NCBI GenBank assembly: GCA_002254595.1
Contig: NJEH01000040.1
Span: 1-7,831 of the forward strand
Length of the DNA: 7,831 bases
From: Thermofilum sp. ex4484_15
GTDB lineage: Archaea; Thermoproteota; Thermoprotei; Thermofilales; EX4484-15
Reading direction: 5' to 3'
The translations under genes were made by a program, and so were the position numbers. Positions 5,476-7,831 of this stretch are shown in pieces. Below the pieces are notes generated by a model, which was not told where the DNA came from, ran no database searches, and saw only the letters and a program-made list of their open reading frames with translations. The first letter of the stretch is position 1. Every line of letters starts with the position of its first letter.

Positions 5476-6318
5476 TCAACCTCCCTTAGCAACTACGTAC
5501 TCTATGGCTTCGATAATGTTACGTACTAGTTCTCCATCCTTACCCGCTTTAGGGTTCATGACGTTGAAGGATGGAAGGGAACTCATATCCATCCCTATGG
5601 AAAGGGGATAACCCTCTTTAATCATGTCCTGCTCGACCCTTAAACCTCTACGCTTCAACGTTAGTAAAGTAGGTATACCCCTTAAAGCTACGATCCTAGC
5701 TAACCTCCTATTTGAAGTAATAAAAGCTCTCACCTTCAACCTGCATGACACTAACTCCGCAGGGCCTATTTCCTTAAAACCCTTCTTAATGCCTCTCGGT
5801 TTAAAAGCTAAAACCGTTCCACTTTGGTGATATATTATTCCAAGCTCACTTACTGCTACGTCTTCTAAGTAACCGTCAAGGCTTAAAAGCCTCGTCTCAC
5901 TCGCTATGACCTTGGGTAACCTTATAATCTTAGGATATATTATAACATCCGCTAGGGGTGCTATTAGCCTTAATTCCCTAACGCTAACTACGTCGTCCAA
6001 GATTAAAATTAAAGGTATCCTAAGTCCGAAAGCTACCCTCGAAGCCTCTAAGGAAGCTAAGGAGATATGTACTAAGTCCTTTACTTTACCGCGTCCTACA
6101 GCCTTATATAAACTTAACTCGTTAACTACCTCCTCAAACGGCCCCTTAGCTAAAGGACCTATAGTAAGGACTTCTGTAGATCCTCCGAATACGCGTTCCA
6201 TACCCCTCCTAATGGTAATTAGGAGATCAAATCCCCTATTTTTCAAGTTAGCTGTTAGACCATAAGCTAATATTTCATCGCCTTCTCTAGAGACGTCGAT
6301 CCATATCCTCAATTCCAT
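5476..6318 (-). CDS. DUF354-like protein (GT-B fold), short form
   Basis: A 280-residue protein that I assign to the DUF354 family (related to UDP-GlcNAc 2-epimerase and GT-B glycosyltransferases; function unknown). Matches: the first strand RIWIDVS (4-10), LKNRGFDLLIT (25-35), the ASRVAFGLRIPLILILDD block (92-109), PLADVIIYP (121-129), and the C-terminal helix-strand LARIVALRGIPTLLT (206-220) followed by a KEGYPL turn. It is shorter than the usual 330-350 residues; the middle (about 145-195) looks condensed. The GGT motif at the start of the C-terminal substrate site is replaced by TSNRR (201-205). Start: ATG at 6318, four codons before the conserved first strand. It is divergent from the phosphohexomutase, with 67 bp between them, hinting at a sugar-related role. 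Family moderately sure, activity unknown. Confidence 0.7.
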   Translation of the reverse strand: MELRIWIDVSREGDEILAYGLTANLKNRGFDLLITIRRGMERVFGGSTEVLTIGPLAKGPFEEVVNELSLYKAVGRGKVKDLVHISLASLEASRVAFGLRIPLILILDDVVSVRELRLIAPLADVIIYPKIIRLPKVIASETRLLSLDGYLEDVAVSELGIIYHQSGTVLAFKPRGIKKGFKEIGPAELVSCRLKVRAFITSNRRLARIVALRGIPTLLTLKRRGLRVEQDMIKEGYPLSIGMDMSSLPSFNVMNPKAGKDGELVRNIIEAIEYVVAKGG

Positions 6319-6348
6319 CGACCTAGCTCTATCCTTAAGGCGGTAAGT

Positions 6349-6370
6349 AATTATATTTTTATGTATTTAA
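6349..6370. promoter_or_regulatory. Shared AT-rich divergent promoter
   Basis: Between the DUF354-like gene and the mutase gene, the stretch around TTATATTTTT (6351-6360) is the only TATA-like sequence. It lies about 31 bp before the mutase ATG and about 37 bp before the DUF354 ATG. Read in either direction it gives leaders of only about 5-12 nt, so transcripts may be nearly leaderless. AGGAG at 6378-6382 is 3 nt from the mutase ATG, tight for a ribosome binding site. Confidence 0.45.
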
Positions 6371-6385
6371 GCGAAATAGGAGAAT

Positions 6386-7759
6386 ATGGCTTTAAGAAAG
6401 GAGGAAATAGGGCATATATTTAGGGCATACGATATAAGGGGGATATACAATAAGGAGCTAATACCTGAATTCCTTGTTGAAATAGGGCTAGCCGCGGTTA
6501 GTTACTTAGGTGAGGATACTTATTTAACCGGTATGGACGTAAGAGCTAGTAGCCCCGTCCTTTATGAAGCGTTAATAACCGGGCTAAGAGCCGGGGGGGC
6601 TAAAGTAATAGATACCGGTACCTTGCCTATAGGAGCTTTACTTTACGGTTGTTCTAAGATGGATGAAGGTTATGCAGCTTACATAACCGCATCGCATTTA
6701 CCTCCTGAGTGGAATGGAGTAAAGTTCTTCTTCGCAGGAGGTTTAGGCATAGAGCCAAGGGATAATTACGGGTTAAGGGACGTATTCATTAGGGGAGAAT
6801 ATAGGAGGGCTAGTTGGAGTAGGATAGGTAAAAGGCTGAAAGTTAACCTCTTAGAGGAGTACTTAGAGTTCTTAACTAATTCCTTCGAATTAAACGGTAT
6901 TAAGGTAGGGCTGGACTGCGGTAACGGGGCTACTGTCTTAACGGCTCCTTACGCTTTTAAGGAAGTAGGAGCTAAGATAAAGGCGCTTAACGCATTTATA
7001 GATCCTTCTTTCTCAAGTAGGGGTCCGGAACCTAGACCAGATAATTTACATGAACTTTCCAATCTAATTAGGAGGGAGAAGCTCGACTTCGGGGTGGCTT
7101 ACGATGGAGACGGCGATAGAGGGATATTCGTAAATTGTGAGGGAAAGTACATGTGTCCAGAGGAGGTGAGTATCGTTATTTTAGAGGGTCTAAAATTAAG
7201 GGGGAAAGTAGTAGCTACGGTCGATGCTAGCATGATCCTCGACGATTACTGTAGGGAGAGGGGATTAGAGTTAATCAGGGTACCTGTAGGACATAATTTC
7301 GTTATGAAAGAAGTCAAAAAGAGCGAAGCTGTATTAGGGGTAGAGCACTCTGGCCATATACTAGTACCTGGTAAGTTAGGGAAAGGTAGGATTTTCGCTG
7401 CTGATGATGCCTTATGGGCTAGTATGAAATTCGCTGAAGCTTATTCAAAATTAGGAAGGAATATAGAGGAGTTAGTACCCAGGAAGTACATCTATAGGAG
7501 TTTAAAAGTAAAAGTTAAGGAACAGGATAAAGGAAGGATAATGGAGTTACTCAAGAAGTCACTGTTGAGTAAGTACTCCGATATTGAAACCATAGACGGA
7601 ATTAAATTGTACATGGAGAACTCTTGGTTGCTAATTAGGCCATCTAATACGGAGCCCGTGATAAGGGTGAGCGTGGAGGCCGAGCGTGAAGAAGATGTCA
7701 TCTCCGCAATGGATAAAGCATTAGCTGAGTTAAAGAAGGCTATGAAATCCCTAAGTTAA
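6386..7759 (+). CDS. Phosphomannomutase/phosphoglucomutase-type phosphohexomutase
   Basis: A full-length (457 residues) alpha-D-phosphohexomutase that interconverts hexose 6- and 1-phosphates, feeding nucleotide-sugar synthesis for glycans. Four domains are visible: domain 1 with RAYDIRG (13-19) and the phosphoserine loop TASHLPPEWNG (101-111, Ser103); domain 2 with the Mg2+ loop DGDGDRG (240-246); domain 3 with the sugar-selecting loop GVEHSGHI (318-325); domain 4 with the phosphate clamp RPSNTEPVIRV (418-428). The phosphoserine loop normally reads SHNP, and Asn is Leu here. GVEHSGH lies between the GEMSGH of mannose/glucose mutases and the GGEQSGH of glucosamine mutases, so substrate cannot be fixed. 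Start: ATG at 6386. It shares a promoter region with the divergent DUF354-like gene. Confidence 0.92.
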   Translation: MALRKEEIGHIFRAYDIRGIYNKELIPEFLVEIGLAAVSYLGEDTYLTGMDVRASSPVLYEALITGLRAGGAKVIDTGTLPIGALLYGCSKMDEGYAAYITASHLPPEWNGVKFFFAGGLGIEPRDNYGLRDVFIRGEYRRASWSRIGKRLKVNLLEEYLEFLTNSFELNGIKVGLDCGNGATVLTAPYAFKEVGAKIKALNAFIDPSFSSRGPEPRPDNLHELSNLIRREKLDFGVAYDGDGDRGIFVNCEGKYMCPEEVSIVILEGLKLRGKVVATVDASMILDDYCRERGLELIRVPVGHNFVMKEVKKSEAVLGVEHSGHILVPGKLGKGRIFAADDALWASMKFAEAYSKLGRNIEELVPRKYIYRSLKVKVKEQDKGRIMELLKKSLLSKYSDIETIDGIKLYMENSWLLIRPSNTEPVIRVSVEAEREEDVISAMDKALAELKKAMKSLS

Positions 7760-7784
7760 TGGTATATTTAGTCCTATTTACTAG

Positions 7785-7831
7785 GTGACTTTAAAAACGG
7801 CCGAGGAGGTAAAGGTTAAGGTATTGATAGA
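7785..7831 (+). CDS. Possible start of an unidentified gene, cut by the window
   Basis: From GTG at 7785 one frame stays open to the window end and reads VTLKTAEEVKVKVLI; the other two + frames meet stops. It begins 25 bp after the mutase stop. A TATA-like GTATATTTA at 7762-7770 lies upstream but only about 19 bp from the GTG, so the start could be further on. Fifteen residues are too few to identify a family. Confidence 0.3.
   Translation, partial: MTLKTAEEVKVKVLI

Noticed and set aside
5624..6265. Two + strand frames (68 and 119 codons) opposite the DUF354-like gene
   Set aside because: They mirror biased codons; DUF354 family blocks read through on the - strand.
7492..7701. 69-codon - strand frame opposite the mutase C-terminus
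   Set aside because: It lies against domain 4 of the mutase, including the conserved phosphate loop, and has no features.

Overview
The window reads as chromosomal DNA of a thermophile-like archaeon, probably from the Thermoproteota/TACK side. The evidence is an archaeal ribosomal protein P1/L12 with the acidic LSALFG tail, a small pyruvoyl AdoMet decarboxylase, a DUF2208-like membrane protein, a DUF354-like protein, TATA boxes about 25-40 bp before several genes, and GGTGA-type ribosome binding sites. Codon use is uniform (TTA/CTA Leu, AGG Arg, ATA Ile, GTA Val). I see no insertion sequence, phage gene, CRISPR array, tRNA or rRNA, so this looks like core genome rather than an accessory island. 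There is no stretch over 300 bases without a gene.

Region 1 (1-2318, + strand) is a polyamine block. It holds the 3' part of an MTA/SAH-deaminase-like amidohydrolase, then an AdoMet decarboxylase (speD), then an aminopropyltransferase (speE). These three can be read as one pathway: AdoMet is decarboxylated, the aminopropyl group is transferred to an amine, and the by-product methylthioadenosine (MTA) is deaminated for salvage. The transferase carries features of the thermospermine-synthase branch. The amidohydrolase has changed active-site positions.

Region 2 (2284-4146, - strand) is a HAD phosphatase followed 24-30 bp later by a 12-helix MFS transporter. The transporter's conserved first helix is encoded upstream of its first ATG, and that stretch has no ATG, GTG or TTG. 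A GGTGA motif sits 6 nt before an in-frame ATA, so an AUA start or a small frameshift must be considered. The 3' ends of the transporter and speE overlap by 35 bp.

Region 3 (4260-5376) has a DUF2208-like membrane protein (+), divergent from the HAD gene, and the ribosomal stalk protein P1 (-), convergent with it and separated from its usual partners L10/P0 and L1.

Region 4 (5476-7759) is a divergent pair: a short DUF354 (GT-B-like) protein on the - strand and a phosphohexomutase on the + strand, sharing one AT-rich promoter. A new reading frame may begin at 7785 and leave the window.
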